DNA from: Macrococcus capreoli
GTDB lineage: Bacteria; Bacillota; Bacilli; Staphylococcales; Staphylococcaceae
Direction: 5' to 3'
DNA: 64,000 nucleotides
Assembly: GCF_025628935.1 (NCBI RefSeq)
Contig: NZ_JAOTIS010000010.1
Span: 50,530-114,529, forward strand
Below are positions 47,028 to 54,922 of this stretch, piece after piece. Within the stretch, counting starts at the first letter, position 1; each line of letters opens with the position of its first letter. The notes under the pieces were generated by a model. It was given only the letters and a program-made list of their open reading frames with translations, was not told where the DNA came from and ran no database searches. The position numbers and the translations under genes were made by a program.

Positions 47028-47781
47028 GGAATGACGTAATTATTTTAAACGGATTATTCTCATATAAATCAAACTTCTGCATTTTCATTTCTAATGCTTT
47101 TAATATACGATCTTCTGACACTTTGCGGTGCACATATTGCGAGATATTATCTTTTGTAATCGCGTAATATCCCACATCAGTTGTCTCTCCTTCTCGGTTC
47201 TGTAAAGTGCCACCGACCACTTCACCTAAGAACGTAAAGTTAACCACACCACTCGTTTTATTATGAGAACTATATAATAGTCCTTTAATTTCAACATCTA
47301 ACCCTGTTTCTTCTTTCACTTCACGGATTGCACCGGTAATCATATCTTCATCTTTATCAAGACGGCCACCAGGCATTTCTAGCGTATCACTTCTATGTAG
47401 ACTCCTTACGAGTAATACTTCACCTTGATTATTTTGAATAAGTACATTCGTAGACACGATATGTAAATCAACTTTATAATCTCCGGTTGGTGTGATAATC
47501 ATATCTTTCTTGGAAATAATCCATTTGTCGTTTGCTAACTTATCCGGTAAAGAGTTCTGATAATGCTTCGTCTGCTTTCTCAATTCAAAGAAATCACGAT
47601 AATGCTGCTCATCTAAATAGCCCCAGATTTCAGTGATAATCGTCTTGTCCTCATTCACCCATCGTCCAACGAGTGTAACGCCGAGCTCCAAATAATTATT
47701 CAAGACATGCTTATGAAAATAACGGTTCGTCGATTCATAGCCATCAGGAATAATCTTTATTTCCGTTTTCACTTCGAACAT
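47023..47781 (-). CDS. NIPSNAP-like domain fused to Nudix hydrolase
   Basis: This 252-residue protein has two parts. The first about 100 residues have NIPSNAP/Dabb-like features: KTEIKIIPDGYESTNRYF, VTLVGRWVNEDKTIITEIWGY and YRDFFELRKQTKHYQ. The second half (about 115-245) is a Nudix hydrolase with box GGRLDKDEDMITGAIREVKEETGLDVE, which is the complete GX5EX7REUXEEXGU pattern. Such a fusion is uncommon. The Nudix substrate is not predictable; a role in quality control of a damaged nucleotide or coenzyme is possible. ATG at 47781 is preferred, with AAGGGTG 12 bases upstream; GTG at 47805 has no better site. Confidence 0.82.
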   Translation of the reverse strand: MFEVKTEIKIIPDGYESTNRYFHKHVLNNYLELGVTLVGRWVNEDKTIITEIWGYLDEQHYRDFFELRKQTKHYQNSLPDKLANDKWIISKKDMIITPTGDYKVDLHIVSTNVLIQNNQGEVLLVRSLHRSDTLEMPGGRLDKDEDMITGAIREVKEETGLDVEIKGLLYSSHNKTSGVVNFTFLGEVVGGTLQNREGETTDVGYYAITKDNISQYVHRKVSEDRILKALEMKMQKFDLYENNPFKIITSFQ

Positions 47782-47942
47782 TAAGAACACACCCTTCACA
47801 TTCACTTAATTTCATTATACTTTAAAGCGATATATATTTCATTTCACACCCCTTTAAACATGCTAAGAATAACAATCAAATATTTATCATTCTAGTGCTA
47901 AAAATTTTATAATAGAATCATCATCAGAAAAGGAGCATGACT

Positions 47943-48983
47943 ATGAAAACTTTACTTAATACACCTTTCACGTATAAAGGATTAGCTTTGAAAAATAGAA
48001 TCGTAATGCCACCGATGTGTCAATATTCAGTAGAAAAAGAAGACGGTACACCAACAGATTGGCATTATATTCACTATGCTTCTCGTGCTGTAGGACAAAC
48101 GGGATTAATTATAGTAGAAATGACGAACGTAGAACCTGAAGGACGTATTACAAAAAACTGTCTCGGTTTATGGGATGATGCACAAATTCCTGCGTTTAAA
48201 CGTATCGTAGATGGTATTCATGCAAATGGAGCGAAAGCAGCGATACAAATTGCGCATGCCGGACGTAAAGCACGTGACGTAGAAACACCGGTTTCTTCAT
48301 CAACGACACCTGTAGAAGAACCGACAGATTTCGGTCCTATTCGTTATCCACGAGAACTTTCAAACTCAGAAGTAAAAGCAATGGTTAATAAGTATAAAGA
48401 AAGTGTTCGTCGTGCTGTTGAAGCTGGATTTGATGCGATTGAATTACACGGTGCGCATGGGTATTTAATTCATCAGTTCCATTCACCAAGTATCAACAAA
48501 CGTACCGACGAATACGGTCAGGACTTATCATTGTTTGGGGTTGAAGTGATTAAAGCAGCGAAGTCTGTTATGCCTGAAGATATGCCGTTAATCTTTAGAA
48601 TATCTGCCCGTGAATATATGGATGGAGGTTACGATGTTGAACATGCATTAGCAATCTCTGAGCAATATTTAGCAGCAGGTGTAGATATGTTCCATATTTC
48701 AACAGGTGGCGAAGCACCGGCAGGTAATGATAAACCAGGTAATTATCCAGGATACCAAGTACCTTTCGCAAAACGCTTTAAAGAGAAATTCGATGTACCT
48801 GTTATCGCAGTCGGTATATTAGATAATCCAGAAACAGCAGAAATGACGTTACGCAATGACGATGCAGATTTAGTGGCAGTTGGTCGTGGTATGCTCAATG
48901 ATCCTTACTGGGCGATTCATGCTGTTAAAGCGTTACGCGATGATATTACAGTACCGAAACAATATGAACGAGGAATACGATAA
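47943..48983 (+). CDS. NADH:flavin oxidoreductase of the old yellow enzyme (YqjM) group
   Basis: This 346-residue FMN enzyme has a TIM-barrel of the OYE family and reduces activated C=C bonds with NADPH. Hallmarks include RIVMPPMCQYS with the YqjM-type Cys, IQIAHAGRKA with the catalytic His region, FDAIELHGAHGYLIHQFHSP and AVGRGMLNDPYW. ATG at 47943 follows AGGAG; ATG 47937 is too close to it. The HAD gene begins on the last base of its stop (TAATG), so the two are translationally coupled. Confidence 0.93.
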   Translation: MKTLLNTPFTYKGLALKNRIVMPPMCQYSVEKEDGTPTDWHYIHYASRAVGQTGLIIVEMTNVEPEGRITKNCLGLWDDAQIPAFKRIVDGIHANGAKAAIQIAHAGRKARDVETPVSSSTTPVEEPTDFGPIRYPRELSNSEVKAMVNKYKESVRRAVEAGFDAIELHGAHGYLIHQFHSPSINKRTDEYGQDLSLFGVEVIKAAKSVMPEDMPLIFRISAREYMDGGYDVEHALAISEQYLAAGVDMFHISTGGEAPAGNDKPGNYPGYQVPFAKRFKEKFDVPVIAVGILDNPETAEMTLRNDDADLVAVGRGMLNDPYWAIHAVKALRDDITVPKQYERGIR

Positions 48984-49636
48984 TGTATGAGCATATATTA
49001 TTTGATTTAGATGGTACATTAACTGATCCCCATTTAGGGATTACAAACAGCATTATCTATTCACTGAATAAAATGGGTATTGATGCACCAGATAATGATG
49101 CTTTGACACCATTTATCGGACCACCATTACAGGAAAGCTATGAAGTATATTATAACTTATCTGGTGATAACAACCTGGAAGCCGTAAGATTGTACCGTGA
49201 ATACTTCAGCGATAAAGGTATGTATGAAAATGAAGTATATCCTGGCATTGAGTTATTGTTACAAGCATTAAAGTCTATGGATAAGAAATTATACGTGGCA
49301 ACTAGTAAACCGACATATTTTGCACGACCGATATTGGAACATTTCAATCTTGACCATTATTTCGAATCAATTACCGGAAGTAAATTAGATGGAACACGTA
49401 CTGATAAAGCTGAGATTATTCAACACGTACTTGAAACACATAACTTAGATAAATCAACTTGTATCATGATTGGTGACCGTAAACATGATATTATCGGTGC
49501 ACAGAAAAATAACATTGATTCAATCGGTGTGTTGTATGGATATGGAAGCGCAGATGAAATAAAGCAAGCGAGCCCAACTTATACGATTGCTACAGTAGAT
49601 TATTTACTGGAAGGAATATTAAATAAGATAAATTAA
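48983..49636 (+). CDS. HAD-superfamily phosphatase (phosphoglycolate phosphatase-like)
   Basis: This 217-residue HAD hydrolase has motif I FDLDGTLTDP, motif II VATSKPT and motif IV GDRKHDIIGA, with a helical cap between (FIGPPLQESYEVYYN). This is the PGP/Gph-like subgroup C1. Substrates are probably phosphosugars or phosphoglycolate. The start overlaps the stop of the OYE gene. Two nearly identical hairpins lie downstream. Confidence 0.9.
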   Translation: MYEHILFDLDGTLTDPHLGITNSIIYSLNKMGIDAPDNDALTPFIGPPLQESYEVYYNLSGDNNLEAVRLYREYFSDKGMYENEVYPGIELLLQALKSMDKKLYVATSKPTYFARPILEHFNLDHYFESITGSKLDGTRTDKAEIIQHVLETHNLDKSTCIMIGDRKHDIIGAQKNNIDSIGVLYGYGSADEIKQASPTYTIATVDYLLEGILNKIN

Positions 49637-49685
49637 ATAAGATAAATTAAATAATTTCACCTTAAGTGAGCAATAAATAACAAGC

Positions 49686-49718
49686 GAGTGGTCGGAAAAC
49701 ACATTTTTCCGACCACTC
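49686..49718. terminator. Hairpin 1 of a duplicated pair
   Basis: Arms GAGTGGTCGGAAAA (49686-49699) and TTTTTCCGACCACTC (49704-49718) are followed on the plus strand by ATCTTTTATTTT. It is the likely terminator of the OYE/HAD unit. Confidence 0.85.
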
Positions 49719-49747
49719 ATCTTTTATTTTGACGGTAAAATTTAACT

Positions 49748-49780
49748 GAGTGGTCGGAATATTTCTTTTTCCGACCACTC
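49748..49780. terminator. Hairpin 2 of a duplicated pair
   Basis: It has the same stem as hairpin 1 (GAGTGGTCGGAA / TTCCGACCACTC) with a different loop, 62 bases away. It may end minus-strand aminopeptidase transcription. Confidence 0.8.
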
Positions 49781-49799
49781 GCACCTATTTATAACAATC

Positions 49800-51029
49800 T
49801 TATATTACCCAGTTACCGTCTCTAAAGACTGGTTCTACTGTGCCATCTTCTTTAATACCATCTATTGCTAAATCACAACTACCCATCATGAAATCCACAT
49901 GTATCATCGATTGATTTAAACCTTTGTCGATTAATTCTTCCTTCGTTAATGACTTACCGTCTTTAATTGCATTCGGGAAAGAGCGTCCTAACGCCACGTG
50001 ACATGATGCATTCTCATCATATAACGTATTGTAATAAAGAATACCTGAATTTGAAATTGGAGAATCATCAGGTACTAATGCGATTTCACCCAAACGGCGT
50101 GCACCTTCATCATTATCTAACATATTCTTCAGAACATCATACCCTACACCCGCTTCAAAGTCCGTTACAACACCATCTTTAAACGTTAACTTGAAGTCAT
50201 CTACAATCGCACCTTGATATGCTAATGGACGAGTATTACCAATCACACCATTTACTCTACGATAATCTGGTGATGTAAACACTTCTTCAGTCGGCATATT
50301 GACCTGTATCTCAACACCATCAGCATTGACTGCACTGGCTCCTAGCCAAACATGACCTTTCGTTAATCCTATTTCCACATCGGTAGTCGATGATTTATAA
50401 TGCAGTCTGTCATAATTTTTCTCAGTTAATACGCGTGCTTTCGCATTAATATTTTCATTGTGCTGTTGCCAAGCCTGAATTGGGTCATCATGATCGACAC
50501 GAACCGCTTTAATCATCGCTTCTAATAACTTCATCTTCGCTGCTTCACCTTTAAGTTCCGGGAATACTAACTCGCCCCACTTATCATTTGGGAATGCTAC
50601 AATACACCAAGAGAAGTCATAGCGTCCAACCGCTCTGGAGAAATCTTTATTTGCTTCTCCTAATGCCTTCGCTTGTGCCGCAATTTTTTTTGGATCTGCA
50701 TCCTTCAATAATTCTGGTGTTTGAGAATATACACGAAGATGTGCTACTTTATGTTTCACATAATCGTTCGTTTCATCTATTTTATATTGCGGTATACTTT
50801 CAAATACTTCAACCGGTGCATATTCAAATGTCATTTGCGTCGAAGGCCCATCTGTTAATTTCTGTATTACTTCTTTCGCTCCTTTTTGATAAGCAGCTTT
50901 CGTCACAGCACGTACAAAATCAATGGCATCAATATCTGCATTTACAACGACAGTCTGACCTGGTTGCACATTTAAACCCACACTAACGACTGTTTCCGCA
51001 TACTTCGTAACAATTGCTTCATAGTTCAT
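49800..51029 (-). CDS. M29 family aminopeptidase AmpS
   Basis: This 409-residue metallo-aminopeptidase belongs to family M29 (AmpS/PepS/thermophilic aminopeptidase T). Conserved segments near the metal sites are VEIGLTKGHVWLGA, NMPTEEVFTSPD, GEIALVPDDSPIS and CHVALGRSF, and the C-terminal HVDFMMGS and DLAIDGI complete it. It should release N-terminal residues from cytoplasmic peptides. It is a single gene, preceded by a good AGGAGG site. Confidence 0.93.
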   Translation of the reverse strand: MNYEAIVTKYAETVVSVGLNVQPGQTVVVNADIDAIDFVRAVTKAAYQKGAKEVIQKLTDGPSTQMTFEYAPVEVFESIPQYKIDETNDYVKHKVAHLRVYSQTPELLKDADPKKIAAQAKALGEANKDFSRAVGRYDFSWCIVAFPNDKWGELVFPELKGEAAKMKLLEAMIKAVRVDHDDPIQAWQQHNENINAKARVLTEKNYDRLHYKSSTTDVEIGLTKGHVWLGASAVNADGVEIQVNMPTEEVFTSPDYRRVNGVIGNTRPLAYQGAIVDDFKLTFKDGVVTDFEAGVGYDVLKNMLDNDEGARRLGEIALVPDDSPISNSGILYYNTLYDENASCHVALGRSFPNAIKDGKSLTKEELIDKGLNQSMIHVDFMMGSCDLAIDGIKEDGTVEPVFRDGNWVI

Positions 51030-51088
51030 ACTATCTCCTCCTTATGAATAATCATAACTATTATATCGGATACCGAATTAAATGCAAA

Positions 51089-51118
51089 TAAAAAAGAAGA
51101 CAATATTTATTGTCCTCA
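51089..51118 (-). terminator. Terminator at the end of the 51116-51601 gene
   Basis: The minus strand reads GAGGACAAT, AAAT, ATTGTCTTC and then TTTTTTATT. Confidence 0.8.
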
Positions 51119-51601
51119 TTCTTCAAATAATTCAATTCGTGTTACTTTATCACCTTTAAAAATAAACTTCATACCGACATGGTCTTCTTTATCTTTATAG
51201 TGAAATTGCGTTTGCTGTTTTGGTAAGATAGATTTCTTGTACGTGTCACCGTACGCATCAATAACTTCTTGTTTCGCACTGCCAATTGTAATATCACGAC
51301 TCGTGTATACATGATTATCTTTGAATAATACAATCGCAGTAATACGATCATGCTTATTATCTTTACGAATCACTAATCCTTTACTATCTTTCGCATGATA
51401 GAACGACTTACCTTCTAATTGAATTTTCGGGTCAATTTCAAAGTCATTACCGATTTCTTTGAACGGTTGATTCACACTAACATCACCAAGGCTCTCTTGA
51501 CTTAAATCATTGTCAGGTGTTGTACAATATGTATATAACCATAACCCTAAAGCGAAACAAAGTATTAATGATATTACTATTACAATATATTTTTTCATCA
51601 T
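51116..51601 (-). CDS. Membrane-anchored protein with possible CAP-associated domain
   Basis: This 161-residue protein has one N-terminal membrane helix (about 4-24) and an extracellular part of about 135 residues. The core LGDVSVNQPFKEI, SFYHAKDSKGLVIRKD, ITAIVLFKDNHVYTS and IGSAKQEVIDAYG resembles the CAP-associated N domain seen in Bacillales surface proteins. In that domain a repeated IG-x4-EV-x3-YG unit recurs. The ribosome site is weak (GAAAG). No partner CAP domain is in this window. Function is unknown; the domain call is tentative. Confidence 0.65.
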   Translation of the reverse strand: MMKKYIVIVISLILCFALGLWLYTYCTTPDNDLSQESLGDVSVNQPFKEIGNDFEIDPKIQLEGKSFYHAKDSKGLVIRKDNKHDRITAIVLFKDNHVYTSRDITIGSAKQEVIDAYGDTYKKSILPKQQTQFHYKDKEDHVGMKFIFKGDKVTRIELFEE

Positions 51602-51657
51602 TCACACACTTTCATCATTTGTCTTAATTAATATACCATAAAATAACAAGTCTTAAA

Positions 51658-51687
51658 AATAAAAAAGCGGGTAGTTTTCACTACCCT
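51658..51687 (-). terminator. Minus-strand terminator with no gene upstream
   Basis: The minus strand reads AAGGGTAGT, GAAA, ACTACCC, GC and a run of six T. It lies downstream of an apparently non-coding stretch, so it may end a small RNA. Confidence 0.7.
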
Positions 51688-51690
51688 TAG

Positions 51691-51830
51691 AGAAGACTTA
51701 CATGTATGAAAAATTATTAGCTGAGTACAGTTTATCATGACAGTTATCGTAAAACATCCGTATATACCGTAAATTTTCAGAACATTTTTTCAATAATCAA
51801 TTGAACATCATATCTTTTGTTCGATTATTC
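51691..51830 (-). ncRNA. Candidate small RNA
   Basis: The 140 bases upstream (minus strand) of an orphan Rho-independent terminator contain no convincing gene. They hold an inverted AACTGT / ACAGTT-like segment and a tiny frame of 19 codons without a good ribosome site. A transcript could start within 51800-51880. No promoter is clear and no known RNA family was recognised. Confidence 0.3.
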
Positions 51831-51845
51831 TGAAATTGTTATAAT
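51817..51845 (+). promoter_or_regulatory. SigA-type promoter of the thioredoxin-like gene
   Basis: TTGTTC (51817-51822), 17-base spacer and TATAAT (51840-51845), 36 bases ahead of the ATG. Confidence 0.75.
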
Positions 51846-51880
51846 GTATTTATATTTTAAAAGACTATTAGGAGGCCATC

Positions 51881-52429
51881 ATGACAACGTTAAACGATTA
51901 TTTTGACCAAGGCTTATCGCTAGAACAGTACATTAAAGAGATGAAAGTCAACAAAGCAGAAATGCATAAAATTTATGAAACATTTGAACTACCTCATGAT
52001 CCACGTCTGCAAGTTGTAAAAGATAACAATTTAAAAGTAATCGTCATTACAGAAGATTGGTGTGGCGATGCAATGATGAACTTACCAGTATTAATGAAGA
52101 TTGCTGAAGCAATTGACATGCCAATTCGAATTGCATTACGTGATAGTACACCAGACCTTATGGACCAATACTTAACAAATGGTGCACGCTCGATTCCTAT
52201 TTTCATCTTTTTAAATACTTCAGGCGAAGAATATGCAACTTGGGGGCCACGTGCTGAAATCGTACAAGATTTCGTAACAGACGTCCGTAAAGATTTACCC
52301 GCTAAAGAAGCATCTGATTTCGAAGCGAAACAAAAGGAAATCCATCATCAAATTCATGAAAAATATAAAAATACACCTGAATTCTGGAATGAAGTGTATG
52401 ACTCAATCATCGCACAGCTGACAAAATAG
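51881..52429 (+). CDS. Thioredoxin-like family protein with single active-site Cys
   Basis: This 182-residue cytoplasmic protein has a thioredoxin fold of the Thioredoxin_9-like branch. The redox motif reads EDWCGDAMMNLP, so only the first Cys of the usual CxxC is present. The cis-proline lies in ARSIPIFIFLN, and a helical C-terminal extension (about 135-182) follows. With one Cys it may act in thiol mixed-disulfide exchange, for example with bacillithiol, rather than as a dithiol reductase. Start ATG follows AGGAGG. Confidence 0.85.
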   Translation: MTTLNDYFDQGLSLEQYIKEMKVNKAEMHKIYETFELPHDPRLQVVKDNNLKVIVITEDWCGDAMMNLPVLMKIAEAIDMPIRIALRDSTPDLMDQYLTNGARSIPIFIFLNTSGEEYATWGPRAEIVQDFVTDVRKDLPAKEASDFEAKQKEIHHQIHEKYKNTPEFWNEVYDSIIAQLTK

Positions 52430-52467
52430 TCGGCTGTTTTTTTATAGTGATTATCACTTTATGAACA

Positions 52468-52971
52468 TTAATCATTATCATGCATCACACGATTTAAATG
52501 CGATTGGCGCAATCGTTTATGCTTCAATAATGCATTAAACGCTTTCGGTGTTAAATAAGATAAACGAATATGAAAGTAATTAATATATTCTACAATCGCA
52601 AAGCCAAATAAAAATAAACTCACACCTATATAATCTTGCTGCTTCATAATCGCATAGATAAATAGCACGCTACAAATAATCAGTAAAAGTAGCGCTACAC
52701 GCTTGAGCACGACAAATATTCTTTTCTGTTGTGATGTTAATACCATCTTTTCTCCTTTAATGACGCTACCGAGCATCAATTTCCAGAAATAGGCACCAAT
52801 CATTAATATGAAACAAAGCGTTATTGTTGGTAATGCAATATTCAATAGACGTGCAATTTGTTGATAATCATCATTGAAACATGCATAAAGCCAAATGATA
52901 AAGAAAGCAATACTCGACAATCCTTCACCCGAATATAAACTTTTTAATTCTTTAATGAGTGAATTTTGCAT
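52468..52971 (-). CDS. Uncharacterised four-helix membrane protein
   Basis: This 167-residue protein has four predicted membrane helices (about 17-35, 45-63, 85-103 and 109-127) and a basic C-terminal tail rich in His/Arg (KHKRLRQSHLNRVMHDND). I do not recognise the family. ATG at 52971 is preferred because AAAGGAGA lies seven bases upstream; the frame extends to 53004 with no site. It is divergent from the gene at 53045. Confidence 0.7.
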   Translation of the reverse strand: MQNSLIKELKSLYSGEGLSSIAFFIIWLYACFNDDYQQIARLLNIALPTITLCFILMIGAYFWKLMLGSVIKGEKMVLTSQQKRIFVVLKRVALLLLIICSVLFIYAIMKQQDYIGVSLFLFGFAIVEYINYFHIRLSYLTPKAFNALLKHKRLRQSHLNRVMHDND

Positions 52972-53044
52972 CGTTTCTCCTTTCAATGTCTTAAAGTGAT
53001 TCAATCAGGGTATAAATAAAATATCAAACTGTGAGGTGAATCGA

Positions 53045-53473
53045 ATGAATAATAGTAATCAAATTTACTTAGATGTAAAACAATCAAGAGATGAACTACT
53101 CAATCAAATTAAACAACTTAGTACTTCTCAATTAAACTATAATTTCGGCTCAAAGTTCAAAAGTATTAAATACAATTTATTGCAAATCGCATATGCTTAT
53201 CACGAAGGTTTAACAGCACATCAAGAACAGATTGGAGATTATCAATTATTTAAAGAAAAAGGTCACACTTTAAATATGATTGATGTCCTTAATTATTTTG
53301 ATAATATCGACTATGCCATTGAACAAAATCCAGTGCATCCGAATGAAGTGATGCCACTTATCTTTAATGAATATGAATATCGCGGCAAGATTAAATTTTT
53401 AATGACGTTCTTTGAAGTACTGGATAGTAATTTAGAACAAAGTATTCAAAACTTAAAAGTGACAAAAAAGTAA
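53045..53473 (+). CDS. Uncharacterised small soluble protein, possibly DinB-like
   Basis: This 142-residue, mostly helical protein lacks membrane or export signals. The start QIYLDVKQSRDELLNQIKQLST and the pattern of long amphipathic helices with a central His (AYAYHEGLTAHQEQIGDYQLF) weakly resemble DinB/YfiT-like four-helix bundles. No clear His triad is visible, however. ATG at 53045 is preferred because GTG at 53036 lies in the GAGGTG site. It is followed by repeat B. Confidence 0.6.
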   Translation: MNNSNQIYLDVKQSRDELLNQIKQLSTSQLNYNFGSKFKSIKYNLLQIAYAYHEGLTAHQEQIGDYQLFKEKGHTLNMIDVLNYFDNIDYAIEQNPVHPNEVMPLIFNEYEYRGKIKFLMTFFEVLDSNLEQSIQNLKVTKK

Positions 53474-53481
53474 TAACAAGA

Positions 53482-53593
53482 GGCAGGGACAGAAGTGTTC
53501 TGCACAAAGCAACAACCGAACGAAACTCATAAATCGCGCTTTGATTTATAGTTTTCATTCGGTTGTTGTTGTAGTGGCAACTTCTGTTCCGCC
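53482..53593. repeat. Nested long hairpin containing repeat B, copy 2
   Basis: The outer arms GGCAGGGACAGAAGT (53482-53496) and ACTTCTGTTCCGCC (53580-53593) enclose an inner stem CAACAACCGAA / TTCGGTTGTTG (53510-53520 with 53557-53567). The inner loop ATAAATCGCGCTTTGATTTAT pairs again. The inner part resembles the hairpin at 14343-14393. It lies between convergent genes and may serve as their terminator. Confidence 0.75.
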
Positions 53594-53645
53594 GTTTAAG
53601 CTATTAATCGTAAGAGGATAAAGCATCATGACTCTTTTTTGATCA

Positions 53646-54761
53646 TTAATAAAGTACCCTTTTACTTAAAAAACGCGTCTGTCGTTCCAGCATCGATGGC
53701 GGCATTATTTTGAGTGCATTATTTCTCGCATTAATGAGTAATTTATTCTCCAGTTGTGCTGACTTACCAATTTGACGTGACTTTAATATCACTTTCTTAG
53801 CATGTGCCACACTTAAATTATCATATACATGTAATGCTTGATCTAACGGATAACGCTCAAGTTGTTGCGCTAAACAAATGGCATCTTCTATCGCTAATGA
53901 CGCACCTTGCCCCATATTCGGTGTCGTTGCATGCGCAGCATCCCCAAGTAATACGACACGGCCTTTATAGAAACGCTTCAATGGATTAATATCATATATA
54001 TCATGATGAATCGGATCGTTTATTGTAGCTGCTAACGTATCCGTCACATCGATTGGGAAGTCTTTAAAGTAATGTTGTAACTTCTTCTTATTGTAGTTAC
54101 GAAACTCGCTATCACGTTCTCTCGCATTCATACAACAGAACCAGTACACTTGCTGATCGGTTAACGGTACAATACCAAATCTACCATCTTCACCCCAATA
54201 CTCTATCGCCGTCTTATCGCTTAACCCGACATTCACGCTCGTACCTCTGAAACATGTATAGCCTTGGTAAATTGCCTCACTATGTTTAAACATTTGTCTT
54301 CTAATATTCGAATGAACACCATCAGCAGCAATAATCAAATCAAATCGATATTTCGTCCCATCTTGCAAGACTAACGTCGGTTGATCGAAATCTTTAATAC
54401 GTACGACATCTTTAATTAAATGGATAGGCGCAGTCGTATGATTTAACAATATTTCATGTAACCTTTCACGTTGAATTGTTACATTATCTTCTTCTGAAAT
54501 AGCTAAATTGAAAGCATTCAGCAATACATCTTTATCCGTTCTAAATTGGCATTCTGTTAATGTATTACCTGAATCTCTTATCGCTTCATCCAATCCGTAT
54601 GCTTTCAAAGCACGAATCGCATTCCCACCTACACCGAGACCTACACCAAGTTGCTTTAATACGTGCCGCTTTTCAAATACTTCTACTTCGTGTCCCGCCG
54701 CTTCAAGTGCAATGGCAGCTGTCAATCCACCGATGCCCGCTCCAATGATACCGATACGCAT
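53646..54761 (-). CDS. FAD-dependent monooxygenase
   Basis: This 371-residue single-component flavin monooxygenase belongs to the PHBH-like/salicylate hydroxylase group. The FAD Rossmann motif IGIIGAGIGGLTAAIALE, the GD motif VVLLGDAAHATTPNMGQGA and the DG segment LIIAADGVHSNIR are intact. Substrates in this group are aromatics or similar; none can be named. ATG at 54761 follows GAGGTGA; GTG at 54770 lies in that site. It is a single gene. Confidence 0.9.
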   Translation of the reverse strand: MRIGIIGAGIGGLTAAIALEAAGHEVEVFEKRHVLKQLGVGLGVGGNAIRALKAYGLDEAIRDSGNTLTECQFRTDKDVLLNAFNLAISEEDNVTIQRERLHEILLNHTTAPIHLIKDVVRIKDFDQPTLVLQDGTKYRFDLIIAADGVHSNIRRQMFKHSEAIYQGYTCFRGTSVNVGLSDKTAIEYWGEDGRFGIVPLTDQQVYWFCCMNARERDSEFRNYNKKKLQHYFKDFPIDVTDTLAATINDPIHHDIYDINPLKRFYKGRVVLLGDAAHATTPNMGQGASLAIEDAICLAQQLERYPLDQALHVYDNLSVAHAKKVILKSRQIGKSAQLENKLLINARNNALKIMPPSMLERQTRFLSKRVLY

Positions 54762-54820
54762 TCTCTTCACCTCTATTATTTAATAACGATTATGTGCACA
54801 TCTTTACTTTCAAATAATAA

Positions 54821-54899
54821 AAAACCCTCACCTATGACTGTTTACTTTACTACATTATAACGTAGCACAAGTGATTTGACAGTTTTAAGGTAAGGGATT
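54821..54899. terminator. Long branched inverted repeat downstream of cadA
   Basis: Arms AACCCTCACCTATGACTGT (54823-54841) and ACAGTTTTAAGGTAAGGGATT (54879-54899) pair with small bulges, and an inner CTACATTATAACGTAG loop folds on itself. On the minus strand it leads into TTTTTTATTATT, so it is a plausible cadA terminator despite its length. Confidence 0.65.
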
Positions 54900-54922
54900 C
54901 ATTTATCCATACAATCTATCAA

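Noticed and set aside
49637..49660. Tandem AAATAAGATAAATT repeats after the HAD gene
   Set aside because: Two copies only, in low-complexity DNA, partly overlapping the stop codon; no function suggested.
54821..54899. Long inverted repeat after cadA as a transposon end or MITE
   Set aside because: No second copy in the window and no flanking duplication; a U-run makes a terminator the simpler reading.
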